Positions 15,862 through 24,267 of a stretch of 40,304 nucleotides of DNA are shown in pieces (the stretch's first letter is position 1; every line of letters starts with the position of its first letter). The notes beneath the pieces were generated by a model. That model was not told the DNA's origin and ran no database searches. It saw nothing but the letters and a program-made list of their open reading frames with translations. The position numbers and the translations under genes are program-made. The DNA lies in NCBI RefSeq assembly GCF_014349155.1, contig NZ_JACSIT010000068.1, positions 1 to 40,304 on the forward strand, read 5' to 3'. The stretch comes from Neolewinella lacunae. Its GTDB lineage: Bacteria; Bacteroidota; Bacteroidia; Chitinophagales; Saprospiraceae.

Positions 15862-16902
15862 TTACTTCAGCCCATCTTCCAGCACCCGGATTTCCACCCG
15901 GCGGTTGACGCGCATCTGTTGTTCGCCCCGGGCGTTGGGGTGGATCATTTCCAGGTTGGAGTAGCTCTTGTAGCGCACGCGGTGGGGCTCAATGCCGAAG
16001 TGGATGAGGTAGTCGTGGACGAGTTTGGCGCGGTTTTCCGCCAGGCGGTATTCCCAGCTGCCGGGGCCCTGGGGCAATCCTGGGCTATTGACGTGGCCGG
16101 CCAGCTCGATGCGGAGCTCGGGGCTGAAGCGCATGAACTGCAAGAGGCGGGGCAGAGTAGGGTAGGATTCCTTGAGCAGGTCGGTGCGGTTGCCGACGAA
16201 GTAGAGGTCGGGGATGGCCATGCGCTTGCCCGGCGCGGCGCTGGCCAGTTGGGAGACCAGGGCAGTCTCCGGCGGGTCGTCCTCGCGGAGGGTGAGGTGG
16301 TGACTGGTGAAAAAGTGGTCGCGGGCGTACACGTCGAGGCGCACGGGGGCATCCAGGGGGAGGTAGACGGTGTAGCGGCCGTCGGCGTCGGCCCGGACCG
16401 TATCGCGCAGGTGGCGGCCGTGGGCGACTACGCCGCCGGGCAGGGGAACGCCATCGGCATCGGTGATGGTGCCCACGAAGCGGGCGTAGCGGCGGGGCAG
16501 GCCCGAGCGGAGTAATACGCGGCGGTTGCGCCATTCCCTTTCCTGGGTACTGATCCGGAGGCGGCGCTCGCCGAAGTGACGGATTTCCACGGCTTCCGGT
16601 GGCCAGCCGGCGGCCAGGACCGCCGCTAAAGTGCTTTCGCTGCGGCGGCGGGCCAGGAGGTCGTTGGCGTTCTCGGAGCCCACCGCATCGGTGTGCCCTT
16701 CCAGGTACAGGGACAGTTCGGCGGGGCGGTCGGACACCATTTCAGCGATGGCCCTGGAGGCGGCAGCGCTCAAGGCTGCGCTGCCAAAATCGAAGTAGAT
16801 CGTGTCCGTACGGTGCACCTCTACACTGTCTACGTAGCCGGTCACCTGGGCCAGCAGGCTTCCGCTCCAAAACAGCAGTATTCCGAGGATGACTTTGGGC
16901 AC
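15862..16902 (-). CDS. Exported protein with two OmpA-type peptidoglycan-binding domains
   Basis: 346 aa from a GTG at 16902 (MPKVILGILLFWSGSLLAQ, signal peptide). The longest open frame starts at an ATG at 17007 but would bury this signal peptide behind 35 polar residues. The first OmpA domain (about 30-125) has YFDFGSAAL, LEGHTDAVGSENANDLLARRR and NRRVLLR. A carboxypeptidase-regulatory-like beta segment follows (FVGTITDADGVPLPGG, ADADGRYTVYLP). A second OmpA domain (about 230-345) has DLYFVGNRTDLL, IELAGHVN, AENRAKLVHDYL and VNRRVEIRVL. Domains of this type bind peptidoglycan and anchor the outer membrane. Two in one chain is unusual. No partner gene is adjacent. Confidence 0.8.
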   Translation of the reverse strand: MPKVILGILLFWSGSLLAQVTGYVDSVEVHRTDTIYFDFGSAALSAAASRAIAEMVSDRPAELSLYLEGHTDAVGSENANDLLARRRSESTLAAVLAAGWPPEAVEIRHFGERRLRISTQEREWRNRRVLLRSGLPRRYARFVGTITDADGVPLPGGVVAHGRHLRDTVRADADGRYTVYLPLDAPVRLDVYARDHFFTSHHLTLREDDPPETALVSQLASAAPGKRMAIPDLYFVGNRTDLLKESYPTLPRLLQFMRFSPELRIELAGHVNSPGLPQGPGSWEYRLAENRAKLVHDYLIHFGIEPHRVRYKSYSNLEMIHPNARGEQQMRVNRRVEIRVLEDGLK

Positions 16903-17238
16903 TTGGTAAGGATTGACTTGGTCAATATAAGGGTTTTGGGGCGAAAAAATTTTACTTTGCCTAAATTTAACAAGGTAATTGGCCCTTCCGTTTCGGTCTT
17001 GAGGCACCCCAAACCCCCACTGATCCTTACCCCGCTAGCGGACGCCCTGCTGCCCAGCTTTACCGACCGAGGGGCAAACCCCAAGCATGCTTATAGTGAG
17101 GCCACCCAGTGCAGCACCGACGGTGACTCATTAAAACAGGCTGGATCAGCCCGCGAGCACCGACCCATGGGCCAGCCTAAACCGCAGGTTGGTTGAAATA
17201 CCCTTGCAAAAAAAATGAGAAAATAAATGGATGATTAG
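16903..17238. other. Non-coding region upstream of the repeat-headed surface gene
   Basis: About 336 bp with no supported gene. Divergent promoters for the OmpA-like gene (minus) and the surface-protein gene (plus) must lie here or just beyond. Nothing else is recognisable. Confidence 0.5.
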
Positions 17239-17269
17239 TTGCTGCCTATTGGTTCAAGGAATATCTTTA
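17239..17269 (+). promoter_or_regulatory. Putative promoter of the repeat-headed surface protein gene
   Basis: TTG (17239-17241), 20-bp spacer, TATCTTTA (17262-17269). This fits the TTG-N19/20-TAnnTTT pattern seen upstream of fabH, the TPR gene and the DUF3667 gene. Transcription would begin near 17276, so the octamer tract is in the transcript close to its 5' end. Confidence 0.4.
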
Positions 17270-17275
17270 CATAAA

Positions 17276-17395
17276 ATGATGTCTCTTATGAAAAACCCTT
17301 TCACCCTTTCACCCTTTCACCCTTTCACCCTTTCACCCTTTCACCCTTTCACCCTTTCACCCTTTCACCCTTTCACCCTTTTTTCGCCTAATTAG
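17276..17395 (+). other. Start region with in-frame octamer tract, currently out of frame
   Basis: ATGs at 17276, 17279 and 17288 share one frame: MMSLMKNPFTLSPFHP, running through the octamer tract to a TAG at 17393-17395. The surface-protein frame is open from 17292 through the same tract. The offset is one base (163 nt between 17276 and 17439). Gain of one 8-bp unit, or loss of two, would fuse the frames. The fused protein would have the basic residues (RASWFARKLTF) that should precede its hydrophobic signal core. Confidence 0.5.
17301..17380. repeat. Octanucleotide microsatellite (TCACCCTT)x10
   Basis: Ten perfect units with no interruptions, preceded by a partial CCCTT. The unit length is not a multiple of three, so copy-number change shifts the reading frame. 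Confidence 0.95.
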
Positions 17396-17438
17396 GCAAA
17401 GCAGAGCGAGTTGGTTCGCCCGAAAACTTACCTTCCTA

Positions 17439-19559
17439 ATGTTGGGATTGCTTTCCCTATTTGTGGCACCCATCAAGGCCCAAACCATCTGCCCTGTAAA
17501 CACAGTGTTGGAGTCAACGATTGACGAGTGGGATTGGACCCAGCCACTTTACACCCTCTACTATAAAATAGACGGTACGAACGTCACGAACGTCAACGTC
17601 ATTTCCCCGTTCTACGATCTCACCAACAACGGAGAGCCGAATGTGGAATATCTCCAAACCGTCCCTCCGGATTTTGCCTTGGAAGACGGGTGGGAATTGC
17701 TCTACCGAAACTTCGGCGGCCCCATCCCCGGTACGTCCGGAGTTGAGTTTGTTGATGCCCCTTCCTTTGCGCTTTACAATAGGTACAGCGGAAAAGTGAG
17801 GGTAATGGTGTATCACCCTTCGGACAATTCTTCTTCGTTTGATGTTATGGAGGTAAGGGCGGCTAACCGGGACGCAGAAAATGAATCTGCATTTATATAC
17901 GGCTCTGCCCTTTTCTCCTACCTGGAAACCCCTTCAGCGGCCTTAGATCAATTTGCCGCCTTCGGCAATGGGGCATCAGCGTTCAACCGCTACGTTGATG
18001 GTGGGGTATGGGCTACCCTTGACTACGTAGTGGCTTACGATCCTTGCGTATGTGAATACCCTTCCAGGATTTACGTAGAATCCGTTCTGCGGGATTCACA
18101 AGCCATTAATCTACAACTTACGGGTACGGCACTGACCGAACCGCAAGTACAGGCGGGTACCCCGGCAAATACCCTGCAACAAGGGTATAAGTTAGCGGCG
18201 AATGGCTTTGGCGCTTTTGGTGCGGGGCTTACCAGTTTCAATAAGCTGGATGGGTACTATGAAAAGATTCGCGATTGGAAGGAGGCCAGCGAAAATGGGA
18301 CTGCAAATTCACCCCGGCCTACCTTGAATGTTTTGGGAGAAGTACTGCCCGCTTGGTTCAGCCTGGGCGAAAAAGTGGTAAGCGTCTTGAAGTTCTTGAC
18401 CGGATCGAAGGGTATGGCTTCGGCACCTCGTATTACTGGCTACTCCACGACGTTTAATTTGCAGGGAAACGGAAGCATAGTTAATGAGGATGTGGCCAAC
18501 CCCAGCAGCTATAATACCCCCAGCTCGGAGGCCCAGAACGGGGTCCAGTATTCCGACGGTTCGGATCCGGTGTACGGGAATCCCTTGGGGGTGTTTAACT
18601 TGGTAACCACTCCGGAACTTCGTTATAGGGTGAACAATCAATCGGGCGCTACCAACCGCGCTTACGACTGGTACTATTCTTTTGATGGAAATGACTTGGA
18701 TTACGTAGTAAATACCTCGGCAGGCTTTGAGCCCGTACCCAGACGGCTGATGTTGGCACTCGTCTACGAAGGGTGCCCTTATGAGGTGCGCACGATGCGT
18801 CTTCTGGACCAGCGGGTAGGTGGAGACTTCCGGACCCCCTTTGTTGATGCCGCCTGCTTCGAAAACCAGTTTGTAAACTTCTACGCGGACTGGTTAGGGG
18901 GCGGCGGTGACGGAACCATCGGGGGGGGGGGAGACATCAAAGAGCCCATTCGGGTTACTGATTTCCGCGAGTACAACTGTTTGGGCGAGGTATATCTTCA
19001 GGTATTGGCGACCTTAATCCCGACCAATGGAGGGGATGATGTGGTGTTTATGGGCAGCTACCGGGTAAACATCGGAGCGGCAGAGAGCATCAACGCAGCA
19101 CTTCCTTTCGGTGGCTTTTTTTCCGATGAAGCGGCTGCCAGAGCTTGTACTGCGCCCGTCGTGCCCCCCATTAGCGTTGAGGCGCTGACGCAATTCTGCC
19201 ACGACATATACAACCCACGCACCACAAAATCGGGCACTCCTCCCACCATTATCAAAGAAATAAAGGAGGCCGCCAACCTTTCGACGGCTAGTATCTCGAA
19301 TGTTCAAGCAACGAGCGTCGTTTTTCCCAACCCATTCGTTGATCAAATCTCCATCCAAGCGCAGGGAGAACCCCTCGAAAAAATTATTCTGTTCGATCTC
19401 ATGGGCAGGGTAGTTTTTCAGCGGGATCATCTGGCACTTGACTCGCCTTTTTCTCCCTTGCGATTAAATCTGGCAGATTTGCCACAGGGGCATTACCAAC
19501 TACAGTTGGTGTACAAAAACCGGGTGGCTGCTTCAACCATCACCAAAACCTCAAACTAA
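17439..19559 (+). CDS. Large secreted protein with T9SS C-terminal sorting domain
   Basis: 706 aa from the ATG at 17439. MLGLLSLFVAPIKAQ is a signal-peptide core that lacks the usual basic start; that part lies upstream in the same frame (see 17276-17395). The body is beta-rich with many aromatic and Asn residues and no recognised enzyme motif. The last 85 residues (SVVFPNPFVDQISIQ, IILFDLMGRVVF, LNLADLPQGHYQLQLVYKN) are a type A Por sorting domain, which routes the protein through the type IX system to the cell surface or medium. A run of 11 G (18921-18931) lies within a Gly-rich linker (GGGGDGTIGGGGD). Codon and base use is less GC-rich than its neighbours. Followed 7 bp later by a lipoprotein gene. 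Binding or adhesion is a guess. Confidence 0.8.
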   Translation: MLGLLSLFVAPIKAQTICPVNTVLESTIDEWDWTQPLYTLYYKIDGTNVTNVNVISPFYDLTNNGEPNVEYLQTVPPDFALEDGWELLYRNFGGPIPGTSGVEFVDAPSFALYNRYSGKVRVMVYHPSDNSSSFDVMEVRAANRDAENESAFIYGSALFSYLETPSAALDQFAAFGNGASAFNRYVDGGVWATLDYVVAYDPCVCEYPSRIYVESVLRDSQAINLQLTGTALTEPQVQAGTPANTLQQGYKLAANGFGAFGAGLTSFNKLDGYYEKIRDWKEASENGTANSPRPTLNVLGEVLPAWFSLGEKVVSVLKFLTGSKGMASAPRITGYSTTFNLQGNGSIVNEDVANPSSYNTPSSEAQNGVQYSDGSDPVYGNPLGVFNLVTTPELRYRVNNQSGATNRAYDWYYSFDGNDLDYVVNTSAGFEPVPRRLMLALVYEGCPYEVRTMRLLDQRVGGDFRTPFVDAACFENQFVNFYADWLGGGGDGTIGGGGDIKEPIRVTDFREYNCLGEVYLQVLATLIPTNGGDDVVFMGSYRVNIGAAESINAALPFGGFFSDEAAARACTAPVVPPISVEALTQFCHDIYNPRTTKSGTPPTIIKEIKEAANLSTASISNVQATSVVFPNPFVDQISIQAQGEPLEKIILFDLMGRVVFQRDHLALDSPFSPLRLNLADLPQGHYQLQLVYKNRVAASTITKTSN
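18921..18931 (+). repeat. Poly-G tract (G11) inside coding sequence
   Basis: Eleven consecutive G encode part of a Gly linker. Tracts this long are unstable in replication. A one-base change would truncate the protein before its sorting domain. Confidence 0.9.
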
Positions 19560-19566
19560 GCCCTGC

Positions 19567-20376
19567 ATGTTGCGCTACTACCCCCTTTACCTCAGTTTTT
19601 TCGTCTTCATCCTCGGCTGCGATGGGTGTAATGACGACTGCTTTGATATGACCGACCCTGCTTGTATTAACTACGATTTCTGCCTGGCGCAGGAAGAAGT
19701 TAGTGCGGAATTTGAAGCTTTCCTTTTTATTGAAACCAATCCATTTGAAACTGGTGAAATCATCCGGATTGAATCGCCGATTATGGATACTACTTACCCT
19801 GGACGAATTTATTTCCGCGCATTGAGTGAGGATGCAACAGGATTTGACTGGATGGTTGGTAGCGATCCCCGGATGGTGACGACTAAGGAATGGGACCTGG
19901 GCTTTCCAGCCTTAACGGGTCGCGTGGAAATTCGCTTAACGGCAGAACGGGAACTGAGCCGTTGCCCAGAGCGAGGACTGGAGACGAGTACATCGGCAAG
20001 GGATATTTTTATTTTAGATCATCGGTTTAATTCGCCAGTCCCTTACCTCGGGAGGTATCTAGGCAATAATGCCAGCGAACCGGATTCAGCGCAATTTGAG
20101 ATAGAGTTCTTTCTTTCACGTCCGAGCGATGGTAAAGTGGAAATTCGAAATTTCCCCCGTAATGCGAGAAATAATGGTCGGTTTAATAATCTTGGCATTG
20201 TCTCCAACTACAAATCTTTCATCATTTCTCCTACGCCCAACATCTGCTGCGACCGGGCCCACGGTACGGGGGTGTTTTCGGATGACAAGCGGTCGTTGCG
20301 CATCGTCTACCGTACTTTCGATTTTGAGCGGCAAGTGTGGGTAGATGATGTCTGGACGGGGAGTAGGGTAGAGTGA
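19567..20376 (+). CDS. Cys-rich lipoprotein, function unknown
   Basis: 269 aa. The signal sequence (MLRYYPLYLSFFVFILGC) ends in a lipobox, followed by a Cys cluster (CDGCNDDCFDMTDPAC, then NYDFC). The rest looks like two beta sandwich-type regions (IESPIMDTTYPGRIYF; FEIEFFLSRPSDGKVEIRNF), with CC in PNICCDRAHGTG. I recognise no family. It starts 7 bp after the T9SS surface protein and is almost certainly co-transcribed, so it may be a membrane partner or anchor for it. That is an inference from position. Like its neighbour it is less GC-rich than the flanking genes. Confidence 0.7.
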   Translation: MLRYYPLYLSFFVFILGCDGCNDDCFDMTDPACINYDFCLAQEEVSAEFEAFLFIETNPFETGEIIRIESPIMDTTYPGRIYFRALSEDATGFDWMVGSDPRMVTTKEWDLGFPALTGRVEIRLTAERELSRCPERGLETSTSARDIFILDHRFNSPVPYLGRYLGNNASEPDSAQFEIEFFLSRPSDGKVEIRNFPRNARNNGRFNNLGIVSNYKSFIISPTPNICCDRAHGTGVFSDDKRSLRIVYRTFDFERQVWVDDVWTGSRVE

Positions 20377-20511
20377 TGGTGCACCTGGTTAAACAGTGAA
20401 ATTGCCGACAATCCTTCTTCCAAAGAGTCCAGCAGGGGGGGCGGATGAAAAATTTTACTCACTAGTGTGCATTTCTAGAGGGTAAAGCATCCAAGCCCCA
20501 AAAAATCCACT

Positions 20512-22443
20512 ATGCTGCGTAGCCTTCCCCTGCTCCTCGTCCTTTTACTCGGCACCTGCGTCCGCGCCCAAGAAGCGGCACCACCACTGGAAACGAAGGT
20601 GAGCTCGACGATCACCGACGCCACCGTTTTTCTGGAGGGCGCGCAAGTGGGCCGCCGGGCCAAAAGCAAGGTGCCCGCCGGCCGCGCGACCCTGGTTTTT
20701 ACCGGACTGACGCCCGACCTGGACCCCAATAGCCTGCAAGTGAGCGCCCCGGGTAACGACTTCATCATCCTCTCCGTCAGTCACCGCCTCAACTTTGGCG
20801 CGCCGCCCGCCGAAGACCCCAAGACGGGAGAAATCAACGCCAAAATCCGTGCCCTCGACCGCCGCAAAGACCGCCTCGACGCCCGCTTTTTGCTCACCAA
20901 AGAAGAAGAGGCCATCCTGGCCCTGAACCGCGAAGTGGCCAGCCCCCAAACCGGCCTCGACGCCGAAGACCTCATCCGCACCGTCAATTTCCACCGCGAA
21001 CGCCTTACCGCTCTCCGCATGGCCCAACTCGGCATCGCCGATAGCCTCGGCCTGCTCAAAGAGGAACGGCAGGACTTACAGCGCCAACTGGCCGAACTGG
21101 GCAGCAAGCGCACTACCCCCAAAGCTACCGCTGAAGTGGTGGTCGTCACCGAAGCCAAAAGTGCGACTACCGGAGATTTTAGCGTGCAGTACCTCGTGCC
21201 CAACGCCAGCTGGATTCCCCACTACGACGTGCGGGTGAGCGACGTGACGCAGCCGGTAGACCTGCGCTTTCGCGCCAACGTCCAACAACGCAGTGGAGAA
21301 GACTGGACCAACGTCCGCCTCCGCCTAAGCACCGGAGACCCCAGCGCTTCGGCCATTGCCCCGACCCTCAACCCCTGGCGGCTCTACGCGGGGAGCCGGC
21401 CGCCGGTGTACCGCCCGGCCGTGCAAAAAGACGTTGCCTTCGGGTACAAGCACATCTCCGGAACGATTACCGACGAAACGGGAGCGCCCCTCATCGGAGC
21501 CGGAGTGATGGTGCCGGGCGGATCGATTGGGACGGTTACCGACCTCAACGGCAACTATTCCCTCGACGTGCCCGCTGCGACCAGCAGCCTCAATGTAAGC
21601 TACACGGGCTATGAACAAGGCGTAGCCACGATCTACGGCGACCGGGCCAATCTGGTGATGAACCAAGCGGGACAGTTGCTGGATGAGGTGGTGGTGACTG
21701 GCTACGGCGGCCGCAAAAACCAAAGCGGAATACGGCCCAGCGCCGCCGGAGTCCGCCGCCAACTCGCCGCCGCGGTGGAAGCCGAAGAGATCGCCGAAGA
21801 CACCGCCCCCGTGCCCGTCAGCACCCAACGCCGGGCGACTACGGTGACCTTCGACATTGAACTGCCCTACACCATTCCCTCCGACGGCAAAACGCGGGAC
21901 GTGGAAATCAAGCAACACCAACTGCCCGCCACCTACACCCACCTGGCCGTGCCCAAACTGACCCCCGACGCCTACCTGACGGCGGCGATCACCGACTGGG
22001 AAAAGTACGACCTGCTGAGCGGAGAAACGAAGCTGTTCTTCGAAGGCACCTACCTGGGCAAGAGCTACCTGGACGTAGCCAGCGTAACCGACACCCTGGA
22101 AATTTCCCTGGGCCGCGACCCCAACGTGGTGGTGGATCGCAAGGCTACCGACGATTACCGCAAGCGCAACTTCTTCGGGGGCAAAGTGAGCGAAAGCCGG
22201 GGCTACACCATTGCGGTGCGCAACAAAAAGGGACAGCCGATCCGCCTACTCCTCCTCGATCAGGTACCCATCTCCACCGACGAAGACATCACCGTGAAAA
22301 ACGAACTGCCCGCCAATGTGCAGCACGACGAAAAGACCGGCATTTTGGAATGGCAACTCAACCTGGCACCCCTGCAGGAGACGAAGGTGGCCTTTGGCTA
22401 CGAGGTGAAATATCCGCGGGAGAAGCGGGTATTTTTGGAGTGA
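20512..22443 (+). CDS. MuiA/DUF4139-family protein with inserted carboxypeptidase-regulatory/plug-like segment
   Basis: 643 aa, signal peptide MLRSLPLLLVLLLGTCVRAQ. The N-terminal DUF4140 region (about 28-125) has VSSTITDATVFLEGAQVGR. A helical hairpin follows (about 100-205), then the DUF4139 domain (YLVPNASWIPHYDVRV, QQRSGEDWTNVRLRLSTGDP, and the C-terminal ETKVAFGYEVKYPREKRVFLE). At about 313-400 a carboxypeptidase-D-regulatory-like repeat is inserted (ISGTITDETGAPLIGAGV, VTDLNGNYSLDVP), ending in LDEVVVTGYGGRKN, the motif that opens SusC-type TonB-dependent receptors. Family members include MuiA (mucoidy inhibitor A); the biochemical role is unknown. The signal-peptide cleavage region is encoded by the dispersed 18-bp motif. 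Confidence 0.82.
   Translation: MLRSLPLLLVLLLGTCVRAQEAAPPLETKVSSTITDATVFLEGAQVGRRAKSKVPAGRATLVFTGLTPDLDPNSLQVSAPGNDFIILSVSHRLNFGAPPAEDPKTGEINAKIRALDRRKDRLDARFLLTKEEEAILALNREVASPQTGLDAEDLIRTVNFHRERLTALRMAQLGIADSLGLLKEERQDLQRQLAELGSKRTTPKATAEVVVVTEAKSATTGDFSVQYLVPNASWIPHYDVRVSDVTQPVDLRFRANVQQRSGEDWTNVRLRLSTGDPSASAIAPTLNPWRLYAGSRPPVYRPAVQKDVAFGYKHISGTITDETGAPLIGAGVMVPGGSIGTVTDLNGNYSLDVPAATSSLNVSYTGYEQGVATIYGDRANLVMNQAGQLLDEVVVTGYGGRKNQSGIRPSAAGVRRQLAAAVEAEEIAEDTAPVPVSTQRRATTVTFDIELPYTIPSDGKTRDVEIKQHQLPATYTHLAVPKLTPDAYLTAAITDWEKYDLLSGETKLFFEGTYLGKSYLDVASVTDTLEISLGRDPNVVVDRKATDDYRKRNFFGGKVSESRGYTIAVRNKKGQPIRLLLLDQVPISTDEDITVKNELPANVQHDEKTGILEWQLNLAPLQETKVAFGYEVKYPREKRVFLE
20552..20569 (+). repeat. 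Dispersed 18-bp motif, copy 5 (inside signal-peptide codons)
   Basis: GCACCTGCGTCCGCGCCC encodes TCVRA of the signal-peptide end in the DUF4139 protein. Confidence 0.75.
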
Positions 22444-22469
22444 CCTGTTCCGGACGGACGCTCAAAGAA

Positions 22470-22530
22470 CGATTTTGGCTGCGGTTGCCAGTCTACGCTA
22501 CGCTCCGCTTGGCAACCGCAGCTAAAATCG
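22470..22530. terminator. Long hairpin between convergent genes, likely bidirectional terminator
   Basis: Stem arms 22470-22490 and 22510-22530 pair over 21 bp with one mismatch, loop 19 nt. The hairpin lies between the stop of the DUF4139 gene (22443) and that of the DUF3667 gene (22575). There is only a weak U tract, so it could instead be a palindromic repeat. Confidence 0.55.
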
Positions 22531-22574
22531 ACGCTTCGAGGTCCTATGAGGGTCGATTTAAGCTGGGGAAAGGG

Positions 22575-23291
22575 CTACATCACCGCATCAATAAACATCC
22601 CCACTGCAATTGCCGCCAGTGAAAAGGTGATCATCCCGATGATGTAGGCCAGGAAGGCTTTTACATAACTCCCTGCTTTGCGCTTATCGAAAAAATGGCC
22701 AACGGCGTAGGAGGTATAGGCAAAGCCCACCATGCCACCGATATGCAGCAAGTTCACGGAAGTGAGGGCTTGGGCCAGGCCGAAAAAGGCATAGATCAGC
22801 ATGCCCATTCCCATGACGAAGCAGAGGAGAATGAGGATTTCAAAATAATTGAATTGGTATTTCCGGAAGAATACTTTTATCCAGAAACCGATAAACACCG
22901 CCATGATGATATTGGCGTAACCGTAATTATTCTGTACCCACTGGAAGATGAGGAGGGTGGAAGATTCTTGGTCGGCAGAATAGTTGACGTAGCCATCTTC
23001 GAAGTGTAACAGCCTGTTCAGCAGGGTATAGATGAGCGACGTTAAGATGAGGAAGACGATGGGTTTGACCAGGCGGTTGCGGTCTTCCGTCAGGAAAGCC
23101 TTGATGCTGCCGCCGGGGTTGAACGCTAATTCGCGGACGGTGAGCAGGAAACCTTTTTCCAGGCTGAGCACCGCCTGGATCTCCTGGAGGAGGTAGTGGC
23201 CGCTGACGCGGGGCACCGCCTTGGGGCGGCCGCAGTTGGGGCAGTAGTGCAGCGCGATTGCGGTGTTGCAGTTTTTGCAAAGCTCTGGCAT
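22575..23291 (-). CDS. DUF3667 membrane protein
   Basis: 238 aa from the start at 23291. MPELCKNCNTAIALHYCPNCGR is an N-terminal zinc-ribbon-like Cys motif (two CxxC pairs), followed by the DUF3667 signature with FLLTVRELAFNPGGSIKAFL and RNRLVKPIVFLI. About five transmembrane segments follow (VKPIVFLILTSLIYTLL; IIMAVFIGFWIKVFF; EILILLCFVMGMGMLIY; HIGGMVGFAYTSYAVG; FLAYIIGMITFSLAAIAVGMF). Function unknown; inner membrane. Upstream ATGs in frame would add 44 residues over a region that holds the promoter, so 23291 is preferred. Confidence 0.85.
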   Translation of the reverse strand: MPELCKNCNTAIALHYCPNCGRPKAVPRVSGHYLLQEIQAVLSLEKGFLLTVRELAFNPGGSIKAFLTEDRNRLVKPIVFLILTSLIYTLLNRLLHFEDGYVNYSADQESSTLLIFQWVQNNYGYANIIMAVFIGFWIKVFFRKYQFNYFEILILLCFVMGMGMLIYAFFGLAQALTSVNLLHIGGMVGFAYTSYAVGHFFDKRKAGSYVKAFLAYIIGMITFSLAAIAVGMFIDAVM

Positions 23292-23322
23292 GGGTGGTTT
23301 CTGGTTGGGTGGGTTATCTTGG

Positions 23323-23353
23323 GCAAGGTAGTGGATGTGGGGGTTTTGGGCAA
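23323..23353 (-). promoter_or_regulatory. Putative promoter of the DUF3667 gene
   Basis: On the minus strand: TTG (23353-23351), 20-bp spacer, TACCTTGC (23330-23323), 31 bp before the ATG. Matches the Bacteroidetes promoter plan. Confidence 0.5.
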
Positions 23354-23460
23354 CGGGGGCTTTCCCCCTCACCCCTCGAGGGTCCAGTGTATAATGGCTT
23401 ATCTTAAGGCGTATTTCCTTCAATGGTTATAAGGGGTTTTGGTATGCATTAGGGTCTGGT

Positions 23461-23509
23461 TGAGGGTGTCCCCACCCGAATGTCCGTGTTTCGGGTGGGG
23501 ACACCCTCA
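23461..23509. repeat. Perfect 20-bp inverted repeat hairpin
   Basis: TGAGGGTGTCCCCACCCGAA (23461-23480) pairs without mismatch with 23490-23509 across a 9-nt loop. It lies in the divergent gap between the DUF3667 gene and the lipoprotein-sigma operon, so it does not terminate either one. Perhaps a mobile palindrome or a regulatory structure. Confidence 0.75.
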
Positions 23510-23682
23510 GCCGGGAGTTTCTGAGGGAGAGCCCCCCGCCGCTGCCCAGTAAAGAAAGGCGGGTGGCACGATAAGAGGAAGGATGAAGACAAAAAAATCA
23601 TTACCCGTGCAGCGTTCCTCTCCGTTTCCCCGAATAGTCAATTGTAAGCGCTTTTGCTTACGACACTAACCAAGCAAATCAC

Positions 23683-24252
23683 ATGTTACGTTTTATTCTC
23701 CCTTCTTTTCTTCTTTTGGGCTTCCTGCTGCTCGTCGGCTGTGAAAAGGAAAACTTCGACGTGGTCGAAGAAATCCCGGAGGTGGTCACCCCCGTCGTCG
23801 TGGAGACGGAGGAAGAGGCCAACAATTTCTTCCTGAAAACGCCCAACGGCGAAACCATCGGCCTTAAGGGGCAAGGCGCCATTTCCGCAACCGGAGCAGT
23901 GGTGCTGACGACCTCCGCAACGACCACCATCCAGTGCAGCGATTCCACGTTTTCGGTCGATTTTGCTGGCGACGATCCAGGCTTCTGGATGGTACTTTTT
24001 GGTCAGCCCGACCCCGTAGTACTGTTTGCCGCAGCGGAAAATGTCCCCGAACTGAGCAATGCCTTCGTCCGCGCCGATTGTGAAACTGTACCCACTACGC
24101 TTGAAATCACCGCCTTTACCGGCAGCCGCATCGCTGGCCGCTACACGACCGAATTCTTCACCGATCCGGTCAATTCCACGCGCTGCGAGGACTACACCAA
24201 CCTGGGAGTAATTGAAATCGTCTTCGACGTCGCACTCACCCCTTGCCAATAG
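23683..24252 (+). CDS. Lipoprotein, first gene of the sigma-factor operon
   Basis: 189 aa with lipobox LLVGC at 16-20. After the Cys comes an acidic linker (KENFDVVEEIPEVVTPVVVETEEEA), then a beta-rich domain with paired Cys (IQCSDSTFSVDF, ADCETVPTTLEITAF, TRCEDYTNLGVIEIVF). No family recognised. It sits 15 bp upstream of an ECF sigma factor gene, so it may be a sensor, or a target of the regulon acting at the envelope. A 6-bp palindromic hairpin (GTAAGC/GCTTAC, 23644-23661) lies 22 bp before the ATG and could be an operator. Confidence 0.7.
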   Translation: MLRFILPSFLLLGFLLLVGCEKENFDVVEEIPEVVTPVVVETEEEANNFFLKTPNGETIGLKGQGAISATGAVVLTTSATTTIQCSDSTFSVDFAGDDPGFWMVLFGQPDPVVLFAAAENVPELSNAFVRADCETVPTTLEITAFTGSRIAGRYTTEFFTDPVNSTRCEDYTNLGVIEIVFDVALTPCQ

Positions 24253-24267
24253 CCTTGCGCGCCGGAC

